64,000 nt of DNA, from contig NZ_JAAAJC010000001.1 in the NCBI RefSeq assembly GCF_009900715.1, positions 1,229,216-1,293,215 of the forward strand. The letters are read 5' to 3'. The notes beneath the pieces are model-generated. The model did no database searches, was not told the origin of the DNA, and saw only the letters and a program-made list of their open reading frames with translations. The stretch is from Halococcus salsus. GTDB lineage: Archaea > Halobacteriota > Halobacteria > Halobacteriales > Halococcaceae. A program made the translations under genes and the position numbers. Every line of letters starts with the position of its first letter. The stretch's first letter is position 1. Positions 18,416 to 27,475 of the stretch are shown here, in pieces.

Positions 18416-19448
18416 GGATGAATCCCTTGAGTTTCGGCCCCACGGTGGGGTGCGTTATCAGCGGTGCCAACCGGGGCGTGATCGTCGCGAGCCGTCCGTA
18501 GCTTTCGAGCGAGGCTCGCCCAGCCCGTTCGGGTGGACTGACGAAGCTCACGAGCGGGTAGTCGAAGCCGCCGAACTGTGCTTTGAAGCTGTGAACGCTG
18601 GAGCCGCGCCGCGACCGCCCGAAGTCCACGACCGAGCGACCGGCGCGACAGGCCCGTTTGATCGACTCGACGTAGAGCAGGTGGTTCGGTCGGTGGTCCC
18701 AGTGGGCGCGCTTCGAGGCCGGGGTCCACACCATCGTGGTGTCACCCCACTCGAAGAGGAACACGCCGGCGATCGGTTCGCCCGCGCGCTCGGCGAGCAG
18801 AACCGTTGCGGCGTCCCCGAGACCGTCGACGAGCGACGCGAAGAACGCCTCGGGGAACTGCGGGCTCCCGAGACGACGCATGGTTTCGAGGTAGAGCGGG
18901 TAGAACTCGGCGACCGTGGCCTCGGTCACGGTGACACCGTGGTCGCGGGCGGTTCGCACGCACCGGCGGATGTCCTTCTCGAACGTCGACTCCCAGAGGG
19001 TCTCGAACGACCGATCGAGCGACAGCCGGATCGACGACCCGGTCGGAACCCCGCCGTAGCCCGCCTCGTTGTACCCGCTTACGCCGCTCCAGCCGGCATC
19101 CTTGACGATGCGGGTGTCGCCGTCGAGCCCGGACAGAACCGACGTCGCCGAGATGTCCTCGTCGACCAGCGGAAAGCCGTACTCACAGAACGGGTTGACC
19201 ACGCTGTGGCCGACCCCCTCGCGGACGCTGAACCCCGGGATCATCCCCCGGGTCGCGCCGGAATCGGGGTCCGTCAGGAGGCGGTGTCGGGGCTCGTACC
19301 CGAACGCCGTCGAGACGGCGTCCGCCCACGCCGGGGTGTGAAACACCGTCGCGTCGGGGTGGTCATCGACGACGGACCGCCACTCCGGCGACCGGGTGGA
19401 CACCGGCTCGATCCCGACGTCGCTCCCGTCGGTCGTCGCCCGGCTCAT
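18408..19448 (-). CDS. FemAB-like (GNAT-fold) aminoacyltransferase
   Basis: Protein of 346 residues with the double-GNAT layout of the FemAB/peptidoglycan-bridge family: HPDATVFHTPAWADAVSTAF near the N-terminus, a central basic helix pair, and a C-terminal GNAT half with SVVDFGRSRRGSSVHSFKAQ followed by FGGFDYP. The last block is typical of FemAB-like proteins linked to XrtA/PEP-CTERM loci. Bacterial FemX/A/B transfer amino acids from aminoacyl-tRNA onto an amino group; archaeal members are uncharacterised. Its start overlaps the deacetylase stop (ATGA) and its end overlaps the DHHA1 gene, so the three are co-translated. Confidence 0.8.
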   Translation of the reverse strand: MSRATTDGSDVGIEPVSTRSPEWRSVVDDHPDATVFHTPAWADAVSTAFGYEPRHRLLTDPDSGATRGMIPGFSVREGVGHSVVNPFCEYGFPLVDEDISATSVLSGLDGDTRIVKDAGWSGVSGYNEAGYGGVPTGSSIRLSLDRSFETLWESTFEKDIRRCVRTARDHGVTVTEATVAEFYPLYLETMRRLGSPQFPEAFFASLVDGLGDAATVLLAERAGEPIAGVFLFEWGDTTMVWTPASKRAHWDHRPNHLLYVESIKRACRAGRSVVDFGRSRRGSSVHSFKAQFGGFDYPLVSFVSPPERAGRASLESYGRLATITPRLAPLITHPTVGPKLKGFIHE

Positions 19449-20368
19449 CGCTCACCCCCGACCCTGATAGGCGCGGTGCCGTCGATAGCCACCCCGCCGG
19501 GGTCGGCGTACTCGTCCGCGACGGCACCGGCCGTCCCGAAGGTAAACTCGTCGAGCAGCGCTTCGAGCTTCGCCGCCAATCGCTCGATCCCGTGGAAACT
19601 GATGAAACGCGCGTGTGCCGGTATCGGGGCGTTTGCGGCTGCGGACCGAACGGCCGGGTTGAACTCCCACGGGTGGAAGTAGATCGTCGCCGGATGCCCG
19701 CGTGCGTTGAGGTTCCGTATCCCGCGTTTCACGGGCCAAGTCGGGAGCACTCGCGCGTAGAACCCGCCGGCGACCGGCAGTCGGAGACGGGGATGGAACA
19801 CCGCGAGCGGCAGCTCGACGAGCCGACCGTCGGCACTGTCATCCGGATCAGTGAACGGTGCCCGCGGGTCGAGGCGGTAGGGCCGAACGGGTGCGTCGGC
19901 CACCCCGTACATCGGCGTCTTGACGGGGAAGACGCTGGAATCGTACCGATAGCCGGCGGTTTCGAGCGCCTCGATGGCCCACGCCGTCCGGGGGGTCACC
20001 GAGAAGTTCGGCGCACGGAACCCCGTCGGCCACGTTCCGGTCGCGTCGTGGATGGCGACGGCGCTCGCTTCGAGCTCCGCGGCGAATGCATCCCTGTCGA
20101 GTTCGAACAGCGGCCGGTGGGTGTGGCCGTGTGAGCCGACCTCGTGACCCGCATCCGCGATCCGTGCCACGAGGTCCGGTCGTTCGCGGGCCAGTTCCCC
20201 GACGACGAAGAACGTCGCCCGGACGTCGAATCGGTCGAGGACGGCGAGGACGCGTTCGATCGACGCCTCGATGTGTGTCGCCGGGTCCGTCACTCGCTCC
20301 CGGAGCAGCGTCGCCGAGTACCAGTGTTCGACGTCGAACGAGAGGACGTTCGTCACCGCGTCGCTCAT
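19445..20368 (-). CDS. Polysaccharide deacetylase with DUF3473 C-terminus
   Basis: NodB-homology carbohydrate esterase of 307 residues. Motif 1 is SFDVEHWY, motif 2 HEVGSHGHTHRPLF and motif 3 TGFRAPNFSV, giving the Asp, His-x3-His metal site. The C-terminal part (LPVAGGFYARVLP, then IYFHPWEFNP) matches DUF3473, which marks the deacetylases of XrtA/PEP-CTERM polysaccharide loci. Such enzymes remove N-acetyl groups from amino sugars. The ATG at 20368 overlaps the upstream glycosyltransferase stop, and its stop overlaps the FemAB-like start. A free amino group made here could be the acceptor for the FemAB-like enzyme; this is inference. Confidence 0.87.
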   Translation of the reverse strand: MSDAVTNVLSFDVEHWYSATLLRERVTDPATHIEASIERVLAVLDRFDVRATFFVVGELARERPDLVARIADAGHEVGSHGHTHRPLFELDRDAFAAELEASAVAIHDATGTWPTGFRAPNFSVTPRTAWAIEALETAGYRYDSSVFPVKTPMYGVADAPVRPYRLDPRAPFTDPDDSADGRLVELPLAVFHPRLRLPVAGGFYARVLPTWPVKRGIRNLNARGHPATIYFHPWEFNPAVRSAAANAPIPAHARFISFHGIERLAAKLEALLDEFTFGTAGAVADEYADPGGVAIDGTAPIRVGGER

Positions 20369-21465
20369 CGAATCCTCCCGTCGATCCCGGCGTTCTCGAA
20401 GTAGGTGCTGAGCGAGTGGAGGACGATCGCGGTGAAGCACGCGAAGATACCGACCAGCACGAGGAACACCGCGCTGAGCGAGAGCCCGACCGGGAACGTC
20501 CCCGACTGGACGTAGCTGATGACCGCCCAGTAGCCGACGCCCAGCCCGCCGAAGGTGAGCGAGAAGCCCGGCAGCGCGAGCGCCGTGAGCGGGCGCTCGC
20601 GTTCGATGGTCTTCAGGATGTTCTGGAGGAGGATCATCCCGTGGGAGAGCGGGTCCTGGCTGCTCGCGTTCGCCACGTCGTAGGTGACCGTGATCGGGAC
20701 CTCCTCGACCGGGTAGTCGTGGTGGTGGATGTGATAGAGGATGTCCGTGCTGGCGTCCATCCAGTCGCCGATGGTCATGTCCTCGGCGAGGGTCTCGATC
20801 GCCTCCCGGTCGTACGCCCGAAAGCCGCTCTGGGTGTCGCTCATCCGCGAGTCGGCCCGCACGATACCCATGCTCAAGTTCGTGAGCACGTTGATGACGC
20901 GGAGCCCCACGCGGCGGTAGAACGGCGCGTTCGACACGGCACCCTCCACGAACCGACTGCCGATGACGAGCGGGGCGTGCGTGGTGGCTTGCGCCCTGAC
21001 GAGCCGGGGAACGTCCGCGGGGTCGTGCTGGCCGTCGGCGTCGAGGACGACGAGATGGTTCACGTCGTACTCCTTCGCGGTCTCGAAGGCGGTCTTGAGG
21101 GCCGCGCCGTAGCCACGGTTTCGGTGGTGGGTGCTGACGACCGCGCCCGCCTCCGCGGCCTTGGCTCCGGTGCCGTCGTCGCTTCCATCGTTCACGACGA
21201 GCACCAGATCGGCGTGGTCGGCCACCCGCCGCACCACGTCGGCGATCGTCGCTTCCTCGTTGTACGCCGGGATCGCTACCATCACGTCGCAGTCCGCGCC
21301 CGCCCACGCCGAGCCCGACGTCCGTTCGGTCGGCTGCCGGCCGTTCTCGGCGCGCTCGTTTTCGAGGGGACGAACCCGGCCCGGGCGGTGGTCGTCGTCG
21401 ATGATGTCGACGGTCGAACCCACCCCCTCGCTCGCGGAAACGCCGTCAGCTGTGTGTTCGCTCAT
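20365..21465 (-). CDS. Family 2 glycosyltransferase (dolichyl-phosphate sugar synthase-like)
   Basis: GT-A glycosyltransferase of 366 residues. After a variable 80-residue N-terminus comes VAIPAYNEEATIADVVRR, then LDADGQHDPADVPRL (the DxD region), and GFRAYDREA. Two C-terminal transmembrane helices follow. This is the arrangement of archaeal dolichyl-phosphate-mannose or -glucose synthases, which load a sugar on dolichyl phosphate for later transfer outside. It is the first gene of the minus-strand operon down to 15419. The ATG at 21465 is chosen because sequence further upstream is AT-rich and not coding in character. Confidence 0.88.
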   Translation of the reverse strand: MSEHTADGVSASEGVGSTVDIIDDDHRPGRVRPLENERAENGRQPTERTSGSAWAGADCDVMVAIPAYNEEATIADVVRRVADHADLVLVVNDGSDDGTGAKAAEAGAVVSTHHRNRGYGAALKTAFETAKEYDVNHLVVLDADGQHDPADVPRLVRAQATTHAPLVIGSRFVEGAVSNAPFYRRVGLRVINVLTNLSMGIVRADSRMSDTQSGFRAYDREAIETLAEDMTIGDWMDASTDILYHIHHHDYPVEEVPITVTYDVANASSQDPLSHGMILLQNILKTIERERPLTALALPGFSLTFGGLGVGYWAVISYVQSGTFPVGLSLSAVFLVLVGIFACFTAIVLHSLSTYFENAGIDGRIR

Positions 21466-21980
21466 TCTCCTCCGGGCCGTCGTTGATCGTATCGGACGAT
21501 AGATATTCTCCAATTGTGTGTTTCTGAACGGGATATTTGAGGACGAACGCACATCCAAACGCGAAATTATTCCACAAGTCGGGTAGATAGTTGCGAATAG
21601 AACGTACGAACTGAAAGGATAGAACAACGGATAGATCTCGATGGCACAACCGATGGAGACATCGAACCAACCGGCAGGACCGTCGTCGTTTGGACCGAAG
21701 CACGGGTCTCGCTTTCGTTCCTGAAACACGACTGAGCGGATACACACGCGGAAGGGATGGGCATCGAGCGGCTGGGACGTTCGTCAGCGCCGCTCGGCAC
21801 ACCTCGTTCGACGCGCGATCCTCGTGACGACCGGCGGGTCTCCGTGTTCGCACCGGTCCCACGGACCGGACCAGCCGTCCACATCGTGTCGTCCGAACGG
21901 GTTCCGAGAACCGTTCCCGTTCGTTCTATGACCCGTTCAACGGGACAATAGTCAATCAGTCCGGAGAACGATCGTCCGCA
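21466..21980. other. Divergent intergenic region of the glycan locus
   Basis: About 515 bases between the glycosyltransferase operon and the lipoprotein gene. It is AT-richer than its surroundings, with TA-rich tracts at 21500-21620 that probably hold the promoter of the large minus-strand operon. No gene or obvious repeat is seen. Confidence 0.45.
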
Positions 21981-23303
21981 ATGGCCCAGGAGCGTCTCTC
22001 GATCGGACGGCGAACGTTCCTGGCACTCGTCGCCGCGGGCAGCGGTACCGTCGCCGCCTGTTCGTCGCCGAACCAGCCTACCGAACGACTTTCCACGGAG
22101 ACCCAAATGTCGAACCTCGACCGCGTATACGAGATAACGGAGAACTACCACGTCGGACCGAAACGAGACCGCCCGGAGCCGGGCGATGCCGAGGGAACGA
22201 TCTGGGAGGCGACCGACCCGGGTCCGGCGGGGGCGACGCGACGGTCGCTCTCCGACGGCGAGCGCTGGATACCGTTGGTCGTCGAACCCGAGTCGCCGAG
22301 GGCGACCGGCGAGTATCACCTCACCCCCGACGACGGTTTCGAGGCGATCCAGACCGTGATCGACCGAACGGGCGGGAACGTCGTGATCCGGCTCGCGCCG
22401 GGGACGTACGTCGGGCGCGAGCTCACGCTCGAACACGGTGTCATGCTCGTCGGGTCGGGTCGCAACGCGACCACGCTCAAGCTCGAAGACGGGGCGAACA
22501 CGGACCTCGTGACGACGCCCGACCTCCCCGACCGGAACGTGATGGAGTGTACCCTGCGGGACCTCATGTTCGACGGGAACAGGGGGAACAACGCGACCGG
22601 AAACGCGGTGTACGGGGCGTTCTGGAACAGTCGATTCGTCGACTGCAACTTCTACGCCGCACCCGACAACGGCTTCTGGCTCGCCGGGTCGACGGCGAGC
22701 ACCGACGACAACCAGTTCCGCGGCTGTCAGTTCCTCAACAACGGGGCCGCCGGGCTCCGCGGCGGCGGCAACAAACGGTCCTATCCCTCCGTCGGGGTCG
22801 CCCGCGTCGATACCAACTGGTTTGGGTACAACGGGGGACCCGCGATCACCGCTCGAGGGGAGTCCTGGAAGGTCAGCGATTCGAAGTTCTACGCCAACGG
22901 GCTGGACGGCGACCCGACGATCGAGTTCGACCGGTGTAGCTACTCGAACGTCACCGGTTGCGACATCCACTCGGACTACCCCGACCACCCGCTCATCCTG
23001 GTCTCGGCGTCGAAGGGGGTCGAGAGCATCGGCAACCAGATCAAGAGCAACGACCTCCGGGGGACCTATCGGTCGGCGGTACGGTGTCTCGTCGACGGGA
23101 ACGACATCGTGGCGCTCCAGATCCACGACAACACGATACAGAGCAACGGTCGCTCGCGGTCGGGGGTCGTCGCACGCAAGGCCGGGCCGGGCTCGTTCGT
23201 CGACTGTTCGTTCAGGAACAACACGTTCGTCGGCACCATGACCGGCCAGGCGGTCGGACTCCCGGACAGCTGGCGCACGAACGCGAACGGCGACGCCGGC
23301 TGA
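21981..23303 (+). CDS. Tat-exported lipoprotein with right-handed beta-helix
   Basis: Protein of 440 residues. The N-terminus has a twin-arginine motif (GRRTFLALVA) and a lipobox ending in Cys27 (VAAC), so it is probably a Tat lipoprotein held at the outer face of the membrane. From residue 110 the pectate-lyase-like pattern appears: DDGFEAIQTVIDRTGGN, then GTYVGRELTLEHGVMLVGSG, then repeated NxF/NxI turns. This fold binds or cleaves acidic polysaccharides. No catalytic set can be identified by eye, so it could be a lyase, an epimerase or a binding protein for the locus glycan. Confidence 0.8.
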   Translation: MAQERLSIGRRTFLALVAAGSGTVAACSSPNQPTERLSTETQMSNLDRVYEITENYHVGPKRDRPEPGDAEGTIWEATDPGPAGATRRSLSDGERWIPLVVEPESPRATGEYHLTPDDGFEAIQTVIDRTGGNVVIRLAPGTYVGRELTLEHGVMLVGSGRNATTLKLEDGANTDLVTTPDLPDRNVMECTLRDLMFDGNRGNNATGNAVYGAFWNSRFVDCNFYAAPDNGFWLAGSTASTDDNQFRGCQFLNNGAAGLRGGGNKRSYPSVGVARVDTNWFGYNGGPAITARGESWKVSDSKFYANGLDGDPTIEFDRCSYSNVTGCDIHSDYPDHPLILVSASKGVESIGNQIKSNDLRGTYRSAVRCLVDGNDIVALQIHDNTIQSNGRSRSGVVARKAGPGSFVDCSFRNNTFVGTMTGQAVGLPDSWRTNANGDAG

Positions 23304-23383
23304 ACCGATTGAATCGGCGCATAGTAATGGCTGAGTGGGGGGAACCCGAAGCCAACAATGGTACCGGAACGCCGGAGGGGCGG

Positions 23384-24811
23384 ATGAGTCAGTCGACGAT
23401 CGTTCGGTCCTCGTTCGGAACGTTTCTCGCCCGGGTCGCGACCTCCGTCTCCGTGTTCCTCGCGGTCTTCTACCTCGCGACCACCGGCGCGTCGGTGCTC
23501 GGGGTGTACTCGCTGTTCATCGCCGTCGTGGAGGTCGTCGGGCTGGTGACCGACGCCGGCCTCTCCGCGGCCGCGAAGAAGCGGATCAGCGAGGGGGTCG
23601 AGCGCGACGAGTTCTTCACCGCCGCCCTCCTCACCCGGCTCGGCATCTTCGTCGCCGTCACGGCCGTTCTGGTCGGCTTCAGGGGCGAGATCACCGCCTA
23701 CATCGGCCACGAGTTCGCGGTGCCGTTCTTGCTGCTGTGTTCGCTCACCTATCTCGTCCAGTCGACGCTCTACGAATCCCTGAGCGGCGAGAAACGGGTC
23801 GCCAGAGCCGGGCTGCTGGGGTTCGTCTCCAACGGCGGCCGCCTGGTCGCGTGGATCCCCCTCCTGGCACTGGATTACGGCGTGTTCGGGATCTTCGTTG
23901 GGGTCTGGCTCGGACAGGTGTTGGCCGTCGTCGTCGGCGTGGCCATGCTCTCGTTGCGGCTGCGACGACCGGCACGGCGACACTTCGAGAGCCTGTTCCG
24001 GTTCGCGAAGTACAGCTGGATGGGGGCGCTCCAGGAGACCTCCTGGATCTGGACGGACACGCTCATCCTCGGTGTCTTCGTCGCCCCCGCGCTCGTCGGG
24101 GTCTACGAGCTGAGCTGGCAGATCACCGGCGTCCTGTTCTTCGTCGCGTCGGCGATCAGTTCGGCGCTGTTCCCGAGCATCAGCGAGCTCGCGGCCCGGA
24201 ACGACTACGACCGGGTCACCGACCTCCTCGAACGATCGCTGGTCTACGTCGGGATCATGTCGATCCCCGGCTTCGTCGGCGGGATCATCTTCGCCGAACC
24301 GATACTGGCGATGTTCGGCGACGAGTACCGGGTCGGTGCCACCGTCGTCGTCGTGTTGCTCCTCGCACGCGCGTTCCACAGCTACGAGGTGGTGTTCGGT
24401 GAGGCGCTCAACGCGCTCGACCGTCCGGACCTGATGTTCAGAACGAACCTCGTCTTCCTCGTCCTCCTCATCTCGCTCAACGTCGTCGGTATTACCCTGT
24501 TCGGGTGGGTCGGCGCGGCGTTCGCCACGACGGCGGCGATGGTGGTCCGGACGGCGCTCTCGTTCTACTTCATCCGGTCGATACTCGCGTTCACGGTTCC
24601 GACGCGGGAGATCGGCTTCGAAGTCCTCGCCGCGCTCTTCATGGGGGCGTGTCTCTGGGTGCTCACGCCGGACGCCACGCTCGGGATCCCGACGACCATC
24701 CTGTTGGTCGGGACGGGCGCAGCGATCTACGCGCTCACCGTCCTCGCGCTGATAGAACGGGTCCGCGTCGAGGCGTCGGGGCTCGTTTCGAACGTCCGGA
24801 CGCTTCTCTAG
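23384..24811 (+). CDS. Polysaccharide flippase (Wzx/MATE-like)
   Basis: Integral membrane protein of 475 residues with about 14 predicted helices, in the polysaccharide-biosynthesis (RfbX) branch of the MOP superfamily. Seen: an N-terminal VATSVSVFLAVFYLATT helix, the amphipathic DAGLSAAAKKRISEG, and the mid-chain SAISSALFPSISELAA typical of archaeal flippases. It would move a lipid-linked oligosaccharide across the membrane. The ATG at 23384 has GGAGGGG just upstream; ATG 23327 is an alternative. The last four bases overlap the convergent DUF2206 gene. Confidence 0.87.
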   Translation: MSQSTIVRSSFGTFLARVATSVSVFLAVFYLATTGASVLGVYSLFIAVVEVVGLVTDAGLSAAAKKRISEGVERDEFFTAALLTRLGIFVAVTAVLVGFRGEITAYIGHEFAVPFLLLCSLTYLVQSTLYESLSGEKRVARAGLLGFVSNGGRLVAWIPLLALDYGVFGIFVGVWLGQVLAVVVGVAMLSLRLRRPARRHFESLFRFAKYSWMGALQETSWIWTDTLILGVFVAPALVGVYELSWQITGVLFFVASAISSALFPSISELAARNDYDRVTDLLERSLVYVGIMSIPGFVGGIIFAEPILAMFGDEYRVGATVVVVLLLARAFHSYEVVFGEALNALDRPDLMFRTNLVFLVLLISLNVVGITLFGWVGAAFATTAAMVVRTALSFYFIRSILAFTVPTREIGFEVLAALFMGACLWVLTPDATLGIPTTILLVGTGAAIYALTVLALIERVRVEASGLVSNVRTLL

Positions 24812-27084
24812 GCGTTCGTCCCGTTCGTTCGGACGTAGTAGACCGACGCATGCTCGTTCTCGTAGACCGGCTCCCGATCGGCGAGGACGTTCCTGTAGAA
24901 GGGCGTTCGCTCGACGGAGATGTACGTCGAGTCGCTTCCCGGTTTCATCATGGGTCTGTGACTCACGTAGACGTAGGCGGTCTCGTCGAGCCCCGTCCTG
25001 CTCAGCCAGATCGAATCGATCCGTTCGGACGGGACGACCTCACTGACGAGCAGCCCGTCCCGACTCTTGAGGCGGTCGTAGTTGTTGTAGACGGCGACGT
25101 CCGTCCCGGTGTCCGCCGTACGTGTCGCGAGCCACCGCGTGGCGTTGACTTCGTCCTGGGTGTAGACCGGCCACCCGGCGCTCTCGTTGTAGTTGATGTT
25201 GTAGGACGGTTCCGGTTGATCGGCGACCGCGAAGACGGTGCCCGAACTGAACAGGAAGAGGAGCGCGAGGAACACCGCGAAGAGCCCCTCGACCGGGACA
25301 GCGCTCACACGCGCGCGCAGGCCATCGCGTGGAAGCTGTTCGGCGAACCGTGCGAGTCCGGCAACGGCGGTTCTCGCGCCCGTGACGGCGAAGGGTGCGA
25401 GAACGAACAGCGCGATCTGGAACGTCCGGTCGAAGCCCATCCCGAACGTGATCAGCGCCGACGCGAAGAGAAAGCCGAACACACCCAGCGAGAACAGCGT
25501 GTATTCGGAGGTCCGGGCGGCTTCGCGGTCGGTGGCGAGTGCATAGAGTGCTCCGAGGACGCCGAGGCCGATGAGTGCCACGAGGACGATGTAGAGGAGC
25601 CTGTACGTGAGCCAGTAGCCCGACTCGACCCCCATCGTCGCGTAGCCAACGCCGCTGCGGCCGGACTCCGAGACCGGGAACGCGTTGAACGCCTCGCCGG
25701 CAGCGGTGACGACGCTCTCGAGGTTCTCGCCGGAACCCGTAGACGAGTACCATATCAGCCAGACGACCCCGAGGAACGTGGTGAGCACTGGTCGGGTGAT
25801 TCGAGTGACGACCCTGACACCGCTCGTGAGCCGGACGAGATATCGAGCGACCAGACCCAGCCCCAAAAATCCGACGAGCAACAGGCTGACACCGTAGTGG
25901 GCGAAGACCACCGATAGAGCGAGCGGGAGCCCGAGCGTCCACCGCTGGAGCGGCGATAGCTGGTCGTCGAGGAAGACGGTGAGCAAGAGGACGACGAAGA
26001 GCCCCGCGACGAGCTGTTTGTCGGGCATATCCTTGAAGAACCCGTAGTAGAACACGAGCGCGAACGGCGCGAGCACGGCGACCGAGCGGCCCCGAAACTC
26101 GGTTCTCGTAATGTACCAGATACCCACCGGGAGCAGTGAGACCAGGAGAGGATAGACGAGTTTGTAAACCCAGACGAGTTCCATCCCGGTCACCATCGAG
26201 TAAACGGCTCCCAGCAGTGTGATCGCCACCAAGGAGCTGTTCGAGTTGCCACCCGCCGTAGTCCAGTAGCCGTCTTGGCGGATCTCCAGAGCCGTGGCGT
26301 ACTCGAAGTGGATGTCGAAGCCCCAGATATGTCCCGAGACCAGCGTCATCTGCAACAGTACCGTCGCAGTCACCGCCCAGATGGCGTAGGGATAGACCAC
26401 CGGTGACCCCCGCCACTGGAGGAGTACCAGTGGAACGACCGCGACCGCACACGAGAGGACGACGAGCGACCAGTCGAGGCCCGCCGGGTCGCTGGCGAGG
26501 GTCACGAGAACCGCTCCGACCGGAAGGAGCGTCAGCGAGCCGAGCGCGAGCCAATCTCGGAACGACAGCCGGCGTACTACCGACCGGGCCGAACGCTCGC
26601 TCTGCTCGGGTCCCCAGTCCAGTATCCGGGAGTGCAGTTGGTCCGAGGCCCCGATGACCGAGAACGTGATCCACTCGAAGACCGCCAACGGCCGCAACGA
26701 CCACGAGGCACCGCCCCCCACGAGACGAACCGTGACCAGAAAGACCACGAGCGCCGAGACAGCGACGGTCACGCTCGATGCGGAGAGCGGTCGGTCGACG
26801 GCGAACGTCGACAGAACGGCGCTGACCAGGATCGAGAGACAGACGACGATGGGGAGGCTCAATCCGACGGCGTAGAGCACGACGCGGCCCGGCGAGCGGT
26901 CACTCAGGCCGAGCATCGAGACGAGCAGATAGCCCGGCAGGACCCCGAGCAGAGCACAGCCGAGGACCGGTCGAAACACGGTACTTCCCGGGATGTCGAT
27001 GCCGAGGACCACGTCCAGGAAGAGATACGAGGTCACAACGACGAACAACGCCAGCTCCGTTCTGTTCACGCGGGTGTCCAACAT
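24808..27084 (-). CDS. DUF2206 family multi-pass membrane protein
   Basis: Large membrane protein of 758 residues with roughly 17 hydrophobic segments and an extracellular C-terminal domain of about 130 residues (PEPSYNINYNESAGWPVYTQ onwards). This matches the DUF2206 family found in archaeal surface-glycan loci. The layout, many helices followed by an exported domain, recalls oligosaccharyl- and glycosyltransferases of the GT-C class that use lipid-linked sugars, but no catalytic motif is certain. It faces the flippase gene with a 4-base overlap. A role in transfer or polymerisation outside the membrane is inference. Confidence 0.75.
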   Translation of the reverse strand: MLDTRVNRTELALFVVVTSYLFLDVVLGIDIPGSTVFRPVLGCALLGVLPGYLLVSMLGLSDRSPGRVVLYAVGLSLPIVVCLSILVSAVLSTFAVDRPLSASSVTVAVSALVVFLVTVRLVGGGASWSLRPLAVFEWITFSVIGASDQLHSRILDWGPEQSERSARSVVRRLSFRDWLALGSLTLLPVGAVLVTLASDPAGLDWSLVVLSCAVAVVPLVLLQWRGSPVVYPYAIWAVTATVLLQMTLVSGHIWGFDIHFEYATALEIRQDGYWTTAGGNSNSSLVAITLLGAVYSMVTGMELVWVYKLVYPLLVSLLPVGIWYITRTEFRGRSVAVLAPFALVFYYGFFKDMPDKQLVAGLFVVLLLTVFLDDQLSPLQRWTLGLPLALSVVFAHYGVSLLLVGFLGLGLVARYLVRLTSGVRVVTRITRPVLTTFLGVVWLIWYSSTGSGENLESVVTAAGEAFNAFPVSESGRSGVGYATMGVESGYWLTYRLLYIVLVALIGLGVLGALYALATDREAARTSEYTLFSLGVFGFLFASALITFGMGFDRTFQIALFVLAPFAVTGARTAVAGLARFAEQLPRDGLRARVSAVPVEGLFAVFLALLFLFSSGTVFAVADQPEPSYNINYNESAGWPVYTQDEVNATRWLATRTADTGTDVAVYNNYDRLKSRDGLLVSEVVPSERIDSIWLSRTGLDETAYVYVSHRPMMKPGSDSTYISVERTPFYRNVLADREPVYENEHASVYYVRTNGTNA

Positions 27085-27475
27085 TTTACATCGGAGATCC
27101 GAACTACTCAGCCATAATCAATGAGTGCATAAATCAGTCAATTGCGCCGTTGAAACGTGACCTCGATGTCGAGCCGAACCACGAGCTCAATGAAACGGCC
27201 GAAAGAACGCGCGCGAGATCGCCCTCCGTGGACATCACAGGGGACGACGGGCCAGGCTCGTGCCGTGGTCGTCGCTTCGTGGATCGGGGCAGCGCCGGTG
27301 ACGTCGGGATGGCGACCGTGGGGTTAGATCCGGTCACTCGAACTGGAAGAACGAGCGAATCAACGGACCCGGACCGGAGGGAAGGGGAGTCGCGGCTCGA
27401 ATCCCGGCGCTAACCACTGATTTCGTTCGACTCAAGCACCGAATAGCTATGATCCGATACGCTATCGGTAGGACC
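27085..27475. other. Intergenic stretch between the DUF2206 and tbsP genes
   Basis: About 390 bases without a gene that I can support. A plus-strand frame includes GDVGMATVGLDPV, which looks protein-like but is short and lacks a credible start, so it may be a remnant. Promoters for both divergent genes should lie here. Confidence 0.4.
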
